64,000 nt of DNA from Candidatus Paceibacterota bacterium (GTDB taxonomy: Bacteria > Verrucomicrobiota > Verrucomicrobiia > Limisphaerales > UBA8199): contig DAOTCE010000011.1 in assembly GCA_035452965.1 (NCBI GenBank), forward strand, positions 69,836 through 133,835. The letters run 5' to 3'. Both the position numbers and the translations under genes were made by a program. Below the pieces are notes generated by a model. The model worked only from the letters and a program-made list of their open reading frames with translations, searched no databases and was not told the DNA's origin. This document shows positions 7,358-16,561 of this stretch, piece by piece. How positions within the stretch are numbered: position 1 is the stretch's first letter; the number at the start of each line of letters is the position of its first letter.

Positions 7358-8740
7358 TCAGTCGAACATCTTTCCCGGGTTCAGAATGCCCTTCGGATCC
7401 AAGGCGCGCCGCAGCTCGCGCATCACCCGCATTTGGGCGTCGCCGGCGAACTTCGGCAGGAATGACTTCTTGGACACGCCGATGCCATGCTCACCGGTGA
7501 TGGTGCCCCCCAGCCGAATCGCCTCCGTGAAGATCTCTTTGAATGCCTCTTCCACGCGGTGCATTTCGTCGCGGTTGCGCTCGTCAGTGAGGAAAGTTGG
7601 ATGCAGGTTGCCGTCGCCCATGTGCCCGAAGGTTCCGATGCGCAGCTTGTGCTTGTCGGCGACCGTGGCGACGAACCGAATCATCCTGGCCAGCTCGCTG
7701 CGCGGCACAGTGGCGTCCTCGAGAATCGTCGTGGGTGCGACGCGGGCCAGGGCCGAAAAGGCGCTACGCCGCGCAGTGGCCAGCTTCGTCGCCTCAGCAT
7801 CGTCCCTGGCGACGCGGACTTCAACCGCCCCGTTCTTCCGGGCAATGCTTTCCATCTTCGCGGCTTCTTCGGCCACGGGGCCCGGGTGCCCGTCGGTTTC
7901 CATGAGCAGGAGCGCCTCGCAGTCGAGCGGCAGGCCGACCTTGGCAAAGTCTTCAACGCAATGGATGGTGGTGCGGTCGAGAAACTCCAGCGTGCAGGGG
8001 ATGACCTGCGCCGCGATAATGTCCGAAACGGTCTGGGCGGCCTGGTCCATCCGGGCGAACGTGGCGACCAGCGTCTTCTTGGCAGCGGGCTTGGGGATGA
8101 GCTTCAGGAGCACCTTGGTGATGATGCCGAGCGTGCCTTCCGAGCCGATGAACAGGTCGCGCAACGAATAACCGGCCACATCCTTGACGCATTTGTTCCC
8201 GGTCCAAAGCACCTCGCCGTCCGGCAGCACAACCTCCAGCCCCATGACGTAGTTGCGGGTGACGCCGTACTTGAGGCCGCGCAATCCGCCGGAGTTCTCG
8301 GCCACATTGCCACCGATGGTGGAGATCTTCATCGAGCCCGGGTCGGGCGGGTAAAACAGGCCGGCGGCGTCCGCGGCGTTGGCGATCGCCTGCGTGGTGG
8401 CGCCAGCCTCCACCTGCAGGGTCAGGTTGGCGCGGTCCAAATCCAGAATCCTGTCCATCTTGGCCAGGCAAAGGACGATGCAATCCGCGCTGGGGAGGCT
8501 GCCGCCGCTCAGGCCCGTGCCCGAACCGCGTGTTACGACTGCGGTTCCTGCCTGCGTGGCCAGTTTCAATACGCCGACAACCTGCTCCGTGGTCCTGGCA
8601 AACACGACACATCCCGGCATCTGTTGCAGCGCGGCGGTGCCATCAAATGAATACGGGATCAGGTCTTCCTTTTCCGTCAGGAGATTGTCCGCGCCCAGCA
8701 GGCTGCGCAGGTCGGAGAGTGTATTTGGCCCGATTGACAT
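7358..8740 (-). CDS. glcD: FAD-linked 2-hydroxyacid oxidase, glycolate oxidase subunit GlcD
   Basis: Flavoprotein oxidising glycolate (or D-lactate) to the 2-oxoacid. 460 residues from the ATG at 8740 (MSIGPNTLSDLRSLLG); the ORF extends 15 codons further but without conserved sequence. FAD-binding PCMH-type fold: VVTRGSGTGLSGGSLP, DPGSMKISTIGGNVAENSGG and LFIGSEGTLGIITKV. The C-terminal FAD-oxidase cap contains GHMGDGNLHP with the metal-binding histidines and ITGEHGIGVSKK. It is separated by about 117 bp from glcF and divergently arranged from the large secreted gene at 8952. GlcE is not seen, so the enzyme is probably the two-subunit GlcD-GlcF form common outside enterobacteria. Confidence 0.92.
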   Translation of the reverse strand: MSIGPNTLSDLRSLLGADNLLTEKEDLIPYSFDGTAALQQMPGCVVFARTTEQVVGVLKLATQAGTAVVTRGSGTGLSGGSLPSADCIVLCLAKMDRILDLDRANLTLQVEAGATTQAIANAADAAGLFYPPDPGSMKISTIGGNVAENSGGLRGLKYGVTRNYVMGLEVVLPDGEVLWTGNKCVKDVAGYSLRDLFIGSEGTLGIITKVLLKLIPKPAAKKTLVATFARMDQAAQTVSDIIAAQVIPCTLEFLDRTTIHCVEDFAKVGLPLDCEALLLMETDGHPGPVAEEAAKMESIARKNGAVEVRVARDDAEATKLATARRSAFSALARVAPTTILEDATVPRSELARMIRFVATVADKHKLRIGTFGHMGDGNLHPTFLTDERNRDEMHRVEEAFKEIFTEAIRLGGTITGEHGIGVSKKSFLPKFAGDAQMRVMRELRRALDPKGILNPGKMFD

Positions 8741-8951
8741 AAAAGTTCGCCAGTGCAGGATGTTCGAGCAGGACGGTGGGGTCAAGAAAAGGAGCGGCGC
8801 ACCCGCAGGATTACGCCAGCCGCACCATCACTCAAGAACGCGGCCTTCTGGCAGCCAAAGAGGTCTTGAATCGTCGCCTCCTGCCATTTCTGCCGCTTCT
8901 GCCAAACCGCATTGCCTTCTGCGGGAGAATGCATTATCACAGCCCAGCATC

Positions 8952-11360
8952 ATGTCCACTATGACCTCAAGCCGTAACCAATCTAACGGCACTCTGAATC
9001 GCAGGATGTTCCTCAAGTCCGCCTCCCTCGCTGTCGGTGGCTGCGGATTGGCGAGCTGCGGCTTGACAGCGGGCTGGGCGAAGGGTGCGACAATCGAGGA
9101 AAAGGCCGTCCAAACGGCCGCCGCGCTTCCCCGCGGCAACGCGCCCCAGCCGGTGCCCGCGCCGCACTTTCCCGACCGCCTGCATGCGTTCGTGTGGCGC
9201 AACTGGCAACTGGTGCCCGCCAGACGCATGGGTGAGGTTGTCAGCGCCAGCGCCGGCGACATCGTCCGCCTGGGCCGGAGCATGGGCTTGAAAGGCCCGC
9301 CGCGCATTACCCTTGACCAGCAGCGCCGCTCCGCGTTGACAGTGATCCGCCGCAACTGGCATCTGCTCCCATACGAGCAACTCTTGCAGCTCCTCGGCTG
9401 GACGGCCGAACAGATGGCCTTCACGCTGCGCGAGGACGACTTCCTCTACGTCAAGCTGGGCAACCTCAAACCCCAGTGCGAGCGATTGCTGTACCGTCCC
9501 CCCGATCCCGGCGCCCGCGCCCGCGCCGCAGAGATTGCCGCAGTGCTGCGCGCCCAGTTCCCCGAAGGAGTGGGACAACCCGAGCAACCCTTGTTCGAGT
9601 TCGTGAAACAACTGTCTCGGCCGCCCAAAGCGGGCGAAGGCCCACGCGCGGGCCATAGCGCCTTCTCCCCGCGCTACTGCTACTCCTATTTTGCGCTCTA
9701 CGGCGATCCCTTGCTCGACCCCGCGCTGGACCCTTACCCGGACGGTTACCTCGCCCGCCTGGCAGCCTCGGGTGTGGATGGAATCTGGCTGCAGGCGGTC
9801 CTGACCCAGCTCGCCCCGTTTCCGTGGGATGCTCGCCAAAGCCAGCATTTCGAGACGCGGCTGAAGAATCTGCGCCTGCTGATCGAGCGAGCGCGGCGGC
9901 ACGGCCTGGGGGTCTATCTCTACCTCAACGAGCCGCGCGCCCGCACGTTGAGCTTCTTCGCCGCGCGGCCCGGCTTGAAGGGGGTGACGGAAGGAGAATT
10001 TGCCAGCTTGTGCACCAGTGTGCCGGAAGTTCGCGATTACCTGGCCGCAGCGGTGGCCACTATTTGCCGCGCTGCGCCCGGGTTGGAGGGGTTCTTCACT
10101 ATCACTGGCTCGGAGAACCTGAGCAATTGCTGGTCGCACGGCAATGGCAAGGCGTGCCCGCGTTGCGGCCAGCGCAAGCCGGCTGAGGTAATCTCAGAAG
10201 TCAACGCCACCTTCTATGAAGGCATCCGCCGGGCCGGCCATGGGCAGAAGCTCATCGCCTGGGATTGGGGCTGGGGCGACGAATGGGCGGACCAGGTCAT
10301 CGCGCTGCTTCCGCGCGAGGTCAACTTCCTGAGCGTGAGCGAATGGGGGATGCCGATTAAACGTGGCGGCGTCGAAACCGGCATTGGGGAGTATTCCATC
10401 TCGACTGTTGGGCCTGGCGACCGCGCCCGGCGCCGCTGGGACCAGGCGCGCGCCCGGGGCTTGCGCGCCCTCGCCAAAGTGCAGTGTGGCAATACGTGGG
10501 AGCTTTCTGCCGTCCCCTACATCCCGGCGGTGGCCAATGTCGCCCGCCACGCGGCGAATCTGCGCAGCGTTGGCGTCAATGGACTCATGCTGGGCTGGAC
10601 GTTGGGCGGGTATCCATCCCCCAATCTGGAGGTAGTCGCCGAAATGGGCGCCGCGCCGGTGGAAGGCGAGACAGCAGACCCGGCGAGTGCGATGGCGCGC
10701 GTGGCGGAGCGGCGTTTCGGAAAGCAATTGGCCCCCGCGATGGTCCATGCCTGGCAGGAGTACAGCGACGCTTTCAGCGAGTTCCCATTCCACGGCAGCC
10801 TGGTCTATAGCGCGCCCATGCAGGTCGGCCCGGCAAATCTGCTATGGGGCGAACCCACCGGCTATCGTGCCTCAATGGTGGGCTTTCCTTATGATGATCT
10901 GGATGCCTGGCGCGCGGTCTACCCGGCGGAGGTCTTCGTCGGGCAGTTTGAGAAAGTGGCCGGCGGCTTCGAGCGCGCGCACCGCCGCCTGGCCGACGCG
11001 GTCCAAAGCTGCCGCAGCCAGTTAAGTGCGCAGCAGCACGCAACCGCGCAGCAGGAATTGAGCGTGGGCGAAGCCGCTGCAATTCACTTCCGCAGCACCG
11101 CCAACCAGGCCCGGTTCGTTTTAGCCCGCCGACGCCTGAAAGAAGCGAAGTCCCCGGCCGACGCGCATTCTGTCCGCACCGAACTCGAGGGCCTGCTGCA
11201 GGCCGAGATGGCGCTGGCCCGCCGTCTTCACACGATCCAGACCCGCGATTCACGGATCGGCTTCGAGGCCTCCAATCAATACTACTACGTCCCTGTGGAC
11301 CTGGCGGAGAAGGTCATCAACTGCCAGGACCTGCTTGCGCGCTGGCTGCCGCCGAGTTAA
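8952..11360 (+). CDS. large exported protein, glycosidase-like TIM barrel of unassigned family
   Basis: 802 residues from the ATG at 8952; the open frame continues far upstream but only overlaps glcD antisense. The N-terminus has a twin-arginine-type leader with a lipobox-like pattern (NRRMFLKSASLAVGGCGLASCG). The centre reads like a glycoside-hydrolase barrel: a domain opening at RYCYSYFALYGDPLLD, then GVDGIWLQAVLT, GLGVYLYLNEPRA, GLEGFFTITGSEN, LIAWDWGWGDEW and VNGLMLGWTLGGYPSPN. A CPRCGQ motif follows the SEN segment, as in DUF4838-like carbohydrate enzymes that often carry a Cys pair there. The C-terminal third is helical. I do not recognise a numbered family. Location upstream of a sugar-type symporter, mutarotase-like lipoprotein and fucosidase suggests glycan processing. 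Confidence 0.6.
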   Translation: MSTMTSSRNQSNGTLNRRMFLKSASLAVGGCGLASCGLTAGWAKGATIEEKAVQTAAALPRGNAPQPVPAPHFPDRLHAFVWRNWQLVPARRMGEVVSASAGDIVRLGRSMGLKGPPRITLDQQRRSALTVIRRNWHLLPYEQLLQLLGWTAEQMAFTLREDDFLYVKLGNLKPQCERLLYRPPDPGARARAAEIAAVLRAQFPEGVGQPEQPLFEFVKQLSRPPKAGEGPRAGHSAFSPRYCYSYFALYGDPLLDPALDPYPDGYLARLAASGVDGIWLQAVLTQLAPFPWDARQSQHFETRLKNLRLLIERARRHGLGVYLYLNEPRARTLSFFAARPGLKGVTEGEFASLCTSVPEVRDYLAAAVATICRAAPGLEGFFTITGSENLSNCWSHGNGKACPRCGQRKPAEVISEVNATFYEGIRRAGHGQKLIAWDWGWGDEWADQVIALLPREVNFLSVSEWGMPIKRGGVETGIGEYSISTVGPGDRARRRWDQARARGLRALAKVQCGNTWELSAVPYIPAVANVARHAANLRSVGVNGLMLGWTLGGYPSPNLEVVAEMGAAPVEGETADPASAMARVAERRFGKQLAPAMVHAWQEYSDAFSEFPFHGSLVYSAPMQVGPANLLWGEPTGYRASMVGFPYDDLDAWRAVYPAEVFVGQFEKVAGGFERAHRRLADAVQSCRSQLSAQQHATAQQELSVGEAAAIHFRSTANQARFVLARRRLKEAKSPADAHSVRTELEGLLQAEMALARRLHTIQTRDSRIGFEASNQYYYVPVDLAEKVINCQDLLARWLPPS

Positions 11361-11473
11361 GGCCCTTTCGCCCCAGCGGGCCGTGTCGTGGCCGTCTCAG
11401 CGAGAAGGCCCTGCCACGCGCGAGTTGACTCCAGCCGGTTCTGCTGGCGATTATTTGGCGCCCGATTGAGCGT

Positions 11474-13222
11474 ATGCGCGACTCCGTGACCAATTTGGAT
11501 TGGGCCATCATCCTCAGCTATTTGGTGGGGGTCGTTGGTGTGGGCGTGGCAGCGGGGTTCTTGCGCCGGCGGGGCGGCGAGGGCAGCCATTACTTTCTGG
11601 CGGGCAACACGCTCACTTGGCCCATCATCGGGCTGGCCATGTTCGCGGCCAACATCTCCACCGTCCACCTCGTGAGCCTGGCTGAGGCGGCCTACAAGTA
11701 CGGCCTGGTCTTCGGCAACTTCGAATGGATGGCGGGCTTTACGCTGATCCTGCTCTCCCTGTTCTTTGCTCCGCTCTACCTGCGTTCGCGTGTGCCGACG
11801 CTGCCGGATTACCTAGAGCGCCGGTTCAACCGCCGCTGCCGCGACTACCTGGCCTTCGTCTCGCTCTTCTCGGCGATCGTGATTCATATCGGCGTGGCGC
11901 TCTACACTGCGGCGTGGGTGTTGCGCGGGATTCTGAACCTCGGCCCGCAGGCCACTATTCTCGGCCTGGATGCGCTGATGTTCTTTATTGTTGCGCTCGG
12001 CGTGCTGACCGGCCTTTACACGATGCTCGGCGGCTTGCTGGCCGTGGTGTGGACCGAGAGCATTCAGACACTGTTGCTGCTGGTCGGTGCGGTCTGCATC
12101 ACAGTGGTGGGTTTTGTAAAGATCGGCGGGTGGCCCGCGCTCGCGCAAACGCTCGCGGCCCACCCCCACCCGCTGGCTGGCGCGGAAGGCTTTCCTGCGA
12201 CCACCGCCAACTTCCTCAACATGGCCCGCGGCGCCGACGATCCCAGCGGGCTGCCGTGGTACTCAATCCTGCTCGGCTACCCGGTTCTGGGCATTTGGTA
12301 TTGGTGCTGCGACCAGACTATTGTCCAGCGCGTGCTGGCGGCGCGCGACGAGAAGCAGGCCCGGCTCGGCCCGCTGTTCTGCGCGTTCATCAAGATCCTG
12401 CCCGTGTTCTTCTTTGTGCTGCCCGGCGTAATCTGCGTCGCGCTGGTCCAGCAGGGCCTGTTCAACGGCGCGGCCCCAGCCAGGGCCGCTGATACCTACA
12501 CCTTCATGCTCGTCCACCTGCTGCCTGTGGGTTTGAAGGGGCTGGTTGCCGCGGCCATGCTGGCGGCGGCCATGCAAACCTGCTCCGCTGCGCTGAACTC
12601 TTCGGCCACGCTCTTCGCCTACGACATCGTCCGGCGCTGGCGGCCCGCGACCAACGACCACCAGCTGGTCGTTATTGGCAAGGTCACCACAGTCGTGGCT
12701 ACGGTCCTGGCAATCGTTATGTCGCCGCTGTTCGGCCATTACGACACCATCTTTGCCGGCATCAACAAGCTCATCTCCTATGTCGCCCCGCCGATCACGG
12801 CGGTGTTCCTGTTCGGCGTGTTCTGGAGGAAGGCTTCGGGCCGGGCGGCGTTCCTTACGCTGGTGGCCGGGGCGATGATGGGCGCGGCCATCTTCCCGCT
12901 GGACTTCTGGAAGCCCGAAATAGCGGCTTGGCTTGGGCGGAACAGCCCAGCGCTGGCAAGCGCTTACGACGGCTTCTGTCGCTGCGTGATCAACGACTTC
13001 ATGTTGACCGCGTTCTACCTGTTTATGGGGTGCTGCGCCATTATGTGGTGCGCCTCAAAACTCCTGCCCGAACCGCTCAAGCCCGAGGCGCAGGGACTGG
13101 TGTGGGGGGACTGGCGCGAGCCGTTGCGCGGCGAAACTCGCGGCCGCGGCTTGGGCAATTACCGCATCCTCGCCGCCTGCGTGCTTGCGGCCTTCACCGT
13201 GCTCTACCTAATCTTCCGCTGA
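11474..13222 (+). CDS. sodium:solute symporter (SSS family)
   Basis: 582 residues with about 13-14 hydrophobic helices; inner-membrane Na+-coupled uptake carrier of the SSS/SLC5 class. Helix 1 is LDWAIILSYLVGVVGVGVAAGF. The family segment YFLAGNTLTWPIIGLAMFAANIS follows, and TLPDYLERRFNRRCRDYL corresponds to the conserved D-[YF]-L-x-x-R-F element. The substrate in this family cannot be read reliably. Neighbours (glycosidase-like gene upstream, rhamnose-mutarotase-like lipoprotein overlapping its stop, fucosidase downstream) suggest a deoxyhexose or related sugar. The stop TGA overlaps the next ATG (TGATG), indicating coupled translation. Confidence 0.9.
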   Translation: MRDSVTNLDWAIILSYLVGVVGVGVAAGFLRRRGGEGSHYFLAGNTLTWPIIGLAMFAANISTVHLVSLAEAAYKYGLVFGNFEWMAGFTLILLSLFFAPLYLRSRVPTLPDYLERRFNRRCRDYLAFVSLFSAIVIHIGVALYTAAWVLRGILNLGPQATILGLDALMFFIVALGVLTGLYTMLGGLLAVVWTESIQTLLLLVGAVCITVVGFVKIGGWPALAQTLAAHPHPLAGAEGFPATTANFLNMARGADDPSGLPWYSILLGYPVLGIWYWCCDQTIVQRVLAARDEKQARLGPLFCAFIKILPVFFFVLPGVICVALVQQGLFNGAAPARAADTYTFMLVHLLPVGLKGLVAAAMLAAAMQTCSAALNSSATLFAYDIVRRWRPATNDHQLVVIGKVTTVVATVLAIVMSPLFGHYDTIFAGINKLISYVAPPITAVFLFGVFWRKASGRAAFLTLVAGAMMGAAIFPLDFWKPEIAAWLGRNSPALASAYDGFCRCVINDFMLTAFYLFMGCCAIMWCASKLLPEPLKPEAQGLVWGDWREPLRGETRGRGLGNYRILAACVLAAFTVLYLIFR

Positions 13223-13653
13223 TGCCGCCCTTTAACTCCCTGCCCAATCGGAGACACCTCTCCGCTCTCCTCCTCGCGGCCTTGGTGGCTGGTTGTGCCA
13301 CTGCGCCACGAGCGCCGCAACGCTACGCCTGGGTCACCGGCCTCAAGCCCGAGAAGGCCGCCTACTACCGCGAGCTGCACGCCCACCCCTGGCCCGGCGT
13401 GATGAAGCAGCTCAAGGCCTGCCACATCCAGAACTACTCCATCTTCGAGAAGGAGATCGACGGCAATCTCTACCTCTTCTCCTACCTCGAATACACCGGC
13501 AAGGACTTCGCCGCCGACATGAAGCAGATGGCCGCCGACCCCGAGACCCGCCGGTGGTGGAAGGAAACCGATCCCTGCCAACACCCGTTGCCGGACGCCG
13601 CCGCCCAAGGGAAAATCTGGTCCGACGCCAGGCAAGTATTCTACCTGCCATGA
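13222..13653 (+). CDS. L-rhamnose mutarotase-like lipoprotein
   Basis: 143 residues. N-terminal signal with lipobox LVAGC (cleavage before Cys), then the RhaM-like alpha/beta barrel: RYAWVTGLKPEKAAYYRELHAHPWPGVMKQLKACHIQNYSIF, where the His and Tyr positions fit the mutarotase pocket, then a DPETRRWWKETDPCQHPL segment typical of the family. Mutarotases interconvert sugar anomers. Here the lipobox places it at the cell envelope, unusual for cytoplasmic RhaM but seen in verrucomicrobial/planctomycete operons. The ATG overlaps the symporter stop by one base, so the two are probably co-expressed; it could present the correct anomer to the transporter (inference). Confidence 0.8.
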   Translation: MPPFNSLPNRRHLSALLLAALVAGCATAPRAPQRYAWVTGLKPEKAAYYRELHAHPWPGVMKQLKACHIQNYSIFEKEIDGNLYLFSYLEYTGKDFAADMKQMAADPETRRWWKETDPCQHPLPDAAAQGKIWSDARQVFYLP

Positions 13654-13672
13654 AACCCTGTTCATGGCGCCC

Positions 13673-13747
13673 CGTAGCGGCGTCTCGGCAGAGCGCCGCT
13701 GGCTTAAACTATGAACATCAGCGGCGCTCTGCCGAGACGCCGCTACG
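13673..13747. repeat. 29-bp perfect inverted repeat of the GTAGCGGCG type
   Basis: Arms at 13673-13701 and 13719-13747 are exact reverse complements around a 17-nt spacer; each arm is itself a small hairpin (AGCGGCG...CGCCGCT). The pair lies between the mutarotase-like lipoprotein and the fucosidase and ends 11 bp before the chosen fucosidase start. A related single arm sits at 56000-56028. Probably a REP-like element, possibly also a transcript-stabilising or terminating hairpin. Confidence 0.85.
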
Positions 13748-13758
13748 CGAGCCTTGAA

Positions 13759-15099
13759 ATGAACCTGCGAATAAGACTTCTGTTGCTGGCGGCCGCGCTG
13801 TCGCGCAGCCTTAGCCTCTACGGCGCGGACCCCAAGTATCCCGTTCTTCCCCCCGACTCCGAACGACTCCAATGGTGGCGCGACGCGCGCTTCGGCTTGT
13901 TCATCCACTGGGGGCCGGTCAGCCTCAAAGGCACCGAGATCGGCTGGTCCCGCGGCGGCGAGCGGCACGGCTACAAGGGCCACGGCACCCAAATCCCCGT
14001 GGAGGTCTACGACAACCTCTACAAGCAATTCAACCCGAGCCGGTTCAATGCGGACGAATGGGTTGCCACCGCAATGGCCGCGGGAATGAGGTATCTTGTC
14101 TTCACCAGCCGCCACCACGACGGCTTCAGCATGTTCGACACCCAGGCCGACGACTACAAGATCACCTCGCCCGACAGCCCATTCCGACGGGACGTGGTCC
14201 GGGAACTGGCTGGCGCTTGCCACCGTGCCGGCTTGCGTTTTGGTCTTTACTACTCCCAACCCAACTGGCGTCACCCGGACGCCTTCACTGACCGCCACAC
14301 CAACTACCTGGCCTACCTCAAGACGCAGGTCCGCGAGCTTCTCACCAACTACGGCACGCTGGACATCTTCTGGTTCGATGGCCTCGGCAAAACCGCCCAG
14401 GACTACGACGCCGAGGCCGTCAACACCATGATCCGCGAGTTGCAGCCGCGCATCATCATCAACAACCGCAATGGTCTGCCGGAAGACCACGACACGCCGG
14501 AGCAGCGCATCGGCACCTTCCAGCACCACCGCCCCTGGGAAAGCTGCATCACCATCTGCAAGCAGTGGGCCTGGAAGCCGGATGACCAAATGAAGTCACT
14601 GGCCGAGTGCCTCGAGACGCTCATCCGCTGCGCTGGTGGCGATGGCAACTTGCTCTTCAACGTCGGCCCGATGCCGGACGGCCGGATCGAGCCGCGCCAG
14701 GTCAAGCGGCTCGAGGAAATGGGGACCTGGCTCCGCAAGCACGGCGAATCCATCTACGGCACCCGCGGCGGCCCTTGGAAGCCTGGCAAATCCATTGCCA
14801 GCACCCGCAAAGGCAACACTATCTACCTGCATCTTTTGGGATACCGCGGAAAGACCGTCACCCTAACGAACATACCCCGAACGATCATGCACAGTTCGGC
14901 GCTCACTGGCGGAACTGCGCGAGTCAGCCAATCAGGCCGCCAAATCTCCATCAGCATTGATACCTTGCCTGCCCACCCGCCAGCCAAGGGCGCCGAACTG
15001 CTCCTGCGCCGCGCCACGGACCAATCCGCCCCGCCCCCGATTGACTCCATCCTCAAGCTCGAACTGGACGGCTCGGCGATGGACCTTGAGCCGCTCTGA
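13759..15099 (+). CDS. secreted alpha-L-fucosidase (GH29)
   Basis: 446 residues from the ATG at 13759 (MNLRIRLLLLAAALSRSLSL, a signal peptide). The ATG at 13711 would translate through the inverted repeat and is rejected. Retaining enzyme releasing L-fucose from glycans. Family motifs: WWRDARFGLFIHWGPVSL, MRYLVFTSRHHDGFSMFDT and GLYYSQPNWRHPD. LDIFWFDGLG carries the catalytic nucleophile Asp207. NLLFNVGPMPDGRI is the end of the barrel. A C-terminal beta domain of about 90 residues follows. Context with the symporter and mutarotase-like lipoprotein supports a fucose-scavenging locus. Length is typical. Confidence 0.93.
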   Translation: MNLRIRLLLLAAALSRSLSLYGADPKYPVLPPDSERLQWWRDARFGLFIHWGPVSLKGTEIGWSRGGERHGYKGHGTQIPVEVYDNLYKQFNPSRFNADEWVATAMAAGMRYLVFTSRHHDGFSMFDTQADDYKITSPDSPFRRDVVRELAGACHRAGLRFGLYYSQPNWRHPDAFTDRHTNYLAYLKTQVRELLTNYGTLDIFWFDGLGKTAQDYDAEAVNTMIRELQPRIIINNRNGLPEDHDTPEQRIGTFQHHRPWESCITICKQWAWKPDDQMKSLAECLETLIRCAGGDGNLLFNVGPMPDGRIEPRQVKRLEEMGTWLRKHGESIYGTRGGPWKPGKSIASTRKGNTIYLHLLGYRGKTVTLTNIPRTIMHSSALTGGTARVSQSGRQISISIDTLPAHPPAKGAELLLRRATDQSAPPPIDSILKLELDGSAMDLEPL

Positions 15100-15418
15100 G
15101 TCCCCGCCCAGCCGGCCGCGGGGGAAAAACAGTCGCAACCCGGCTACATAACAATGGCAACCCCTGGCGGAACGCAATTGAGTTAACGCCAGGGGCCAAG
15201 ATAGCGATGAAGCTCCAGCTACGAGGTTACTGAGTTTGTTTCACTATCCTCAGACCTTTAGGGATATACGGCTGTGAATGGGAATTCTTGCTCACTCCGT
15301 CCGTAGCGCGCCTGGGAAGTGATTGCGACGGAACAGAGTTGAAGGCCGTTCGTCCTAAGACTGTGCATCATGCAAATCATGGCCAACTTACATATTGCAG
15401 AAGTGCCAGTTGAAACCG
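15100..15418. other. intergenic region, no supported gene
   Basis: Convergent gap between the fucosidase (plus) and the HSP90-partner gene (minus). No conserved ORF or clear intrinsic terminator was seen. Confidence 0.5.
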
Positions 15419-16561
15419 TCATGGCGCCTGACCTGCCAAGGTGTGCAACTGGGCTCCCATCGCTTGGTCCAGGCGATCGCGATTCGCCGCACGGAAGTGG
15501 CGCCGGAAGTAATCGTTGCCGTTGCGAAGGTCAAACCTGGTAGCCAAATCCAGGTATTCCCTGGAGAGCCACTCCCAGAGGCTGCAGGCATAGGGATTCT
15601 CGATCCCTGCGGTGGCCAAAAACCCGGGAGGCAGATGAATCTCCGTGCGAGGATGATGCACGCGGAGTTGCCCAAACAGTTCGAGCGAATCTGAATAGAA
15701 TCCTCGACGGTCGGCAGGATCGGGCGTCTGGAGGGCCAAAGGGAAATGGCGTTCAAATACCGCGCGAGCCTTGTCGAGATCATTGCAGAGCACGAGGTAC
15801 CTGAGGTGGTCTCCAGCAGCACCGATGTAGCGCAAACGATCCGCGATGTTGGGATAGGTGCGCAAATGGTGCCGTCGAGCCTGTTCAGTGCGTCCCGCCC
15901 GCACGAGGGGACACAGCAGGCTGGCAATGAGCCCGTAAGGCGGCCAGGCACGGGACAGCCGCCCTTCGAGCAGCGGGCTGGCAAGCTCAATTGCCTCCGA
16001 TTCTCTTTTCCAACAAAGCAGAGAAATGACCTGAGCGCCTTGCTCGCAGGCGGGGCAATCACTCATCCGATCTCGCGGTTGTTTCAGCCACTCTTCATGC
16101 CAGCGCTCCGCGCACTCCAGGTCACATAACGTCAGGGCGACGTCCCGGCGGCAGTAAAATTCTGTGCGTCGGCTATAACCGGCACGCTGCAAACGCAAAC
16201 CCAGATCATCCAGCGTTTCAAGGATTTGCGCGCGCGAAATCTCGGGAAAGCTGGACAGCGACCTTGCGCTCCATTTGTAATCCCAGAGTAATTCAAAGAG
16301 ATCCTGCTCGAATAGCTCCGGGCGTAGATCGAACTGTGCCAGCCGCCAGGCGAAGCCGACCAGCGCGATCTCAGTGTGGCCGCAGCAAACCGCGACGCGG
16401 TGCAACTGCTTCCGGGCCGCGTAGGCACTTCTCAGGTCATTGGAGGCATCGGCCCGGCGCACCGCTTCCTGCCAGCGCGCGAGTTGGTCGGGCCCGGGAT
16501 CATACGCCTCTTGAAGGGACGCAACCAACTCTTCGAGCCATCTGTCGTCTGACACGTTCAT
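15419..16561 (-). CDS. helical-repeat (TPR-like) protein coupled to the HSP90-family gene
   Basis: 380 residues from the ATG at 16561; the start is fixed by its 4-base ATGA overlap with the stop of the HSP90-family gene, so the two are translated together. The sequence is almost entirely amphipathic helix pairs in the pattern of tetratricopeptide repeats: alternating aromatic/Ala residues such as LFELLWDYKWSARSL, EFYCRRDVALTLCDLECAERW and PPYGLIASLLCPLVRAGRTEQARRHH. A CPAC pair (SDCPACEQGAQ) lies near residue 170. HSP90-family genes followed by a TPR-type gene are also known from actinobacteria. By analogy this may be the co-chaperone or client adaptor of the neighbouring ATPase; that is inference. 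Confidence 0.7.
   Translation of the reverse strand: MNVSDDRWLEELVASLQEAYDPGPDQLARWQEAVRRADASNDLRSAYAARKQLHRVAVCCGHTEIALVGFAWRLAQFDLRPELFEQDLFELLWDYKWSARSLSSFPEISRAQILETLDDLGLRLQRAGYSRRTEFYCRRDVALTLCDLECAERWHEEWLKQPRDRMSDCPACEQGAQVISLLCWKRESEAIELASPLLEGRLSRAWPPYGLIASLLCPLVRAGRTEQARRHHLRTYPNIADRLRYIGAAGDHLRYLVLCNDLDKARAVFERHFPLALQTPDPADRRGFYSDSLELFGQLRVHHPRTEIHLPPGFLATAGIENPYACSLWEWLSREYLDLATRFDLRNGNDYFRRHFRAANRDRLDQAMGAQLHTLAGQAP

Noticed and set aside
6086..8650. Long plus-strand ORFs over glcF and glcD (361 and 387 codons)
   Set aside because: Antisense shadows typical of high-G+C DNA; the minus strand carries intact Fe-S and FAD motifs.
13204..14589. 461-codon minus-strand ORF over the fucosidase
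   Set aside because: Antisense of GH29; passes through the inverted repeat and has no family features.
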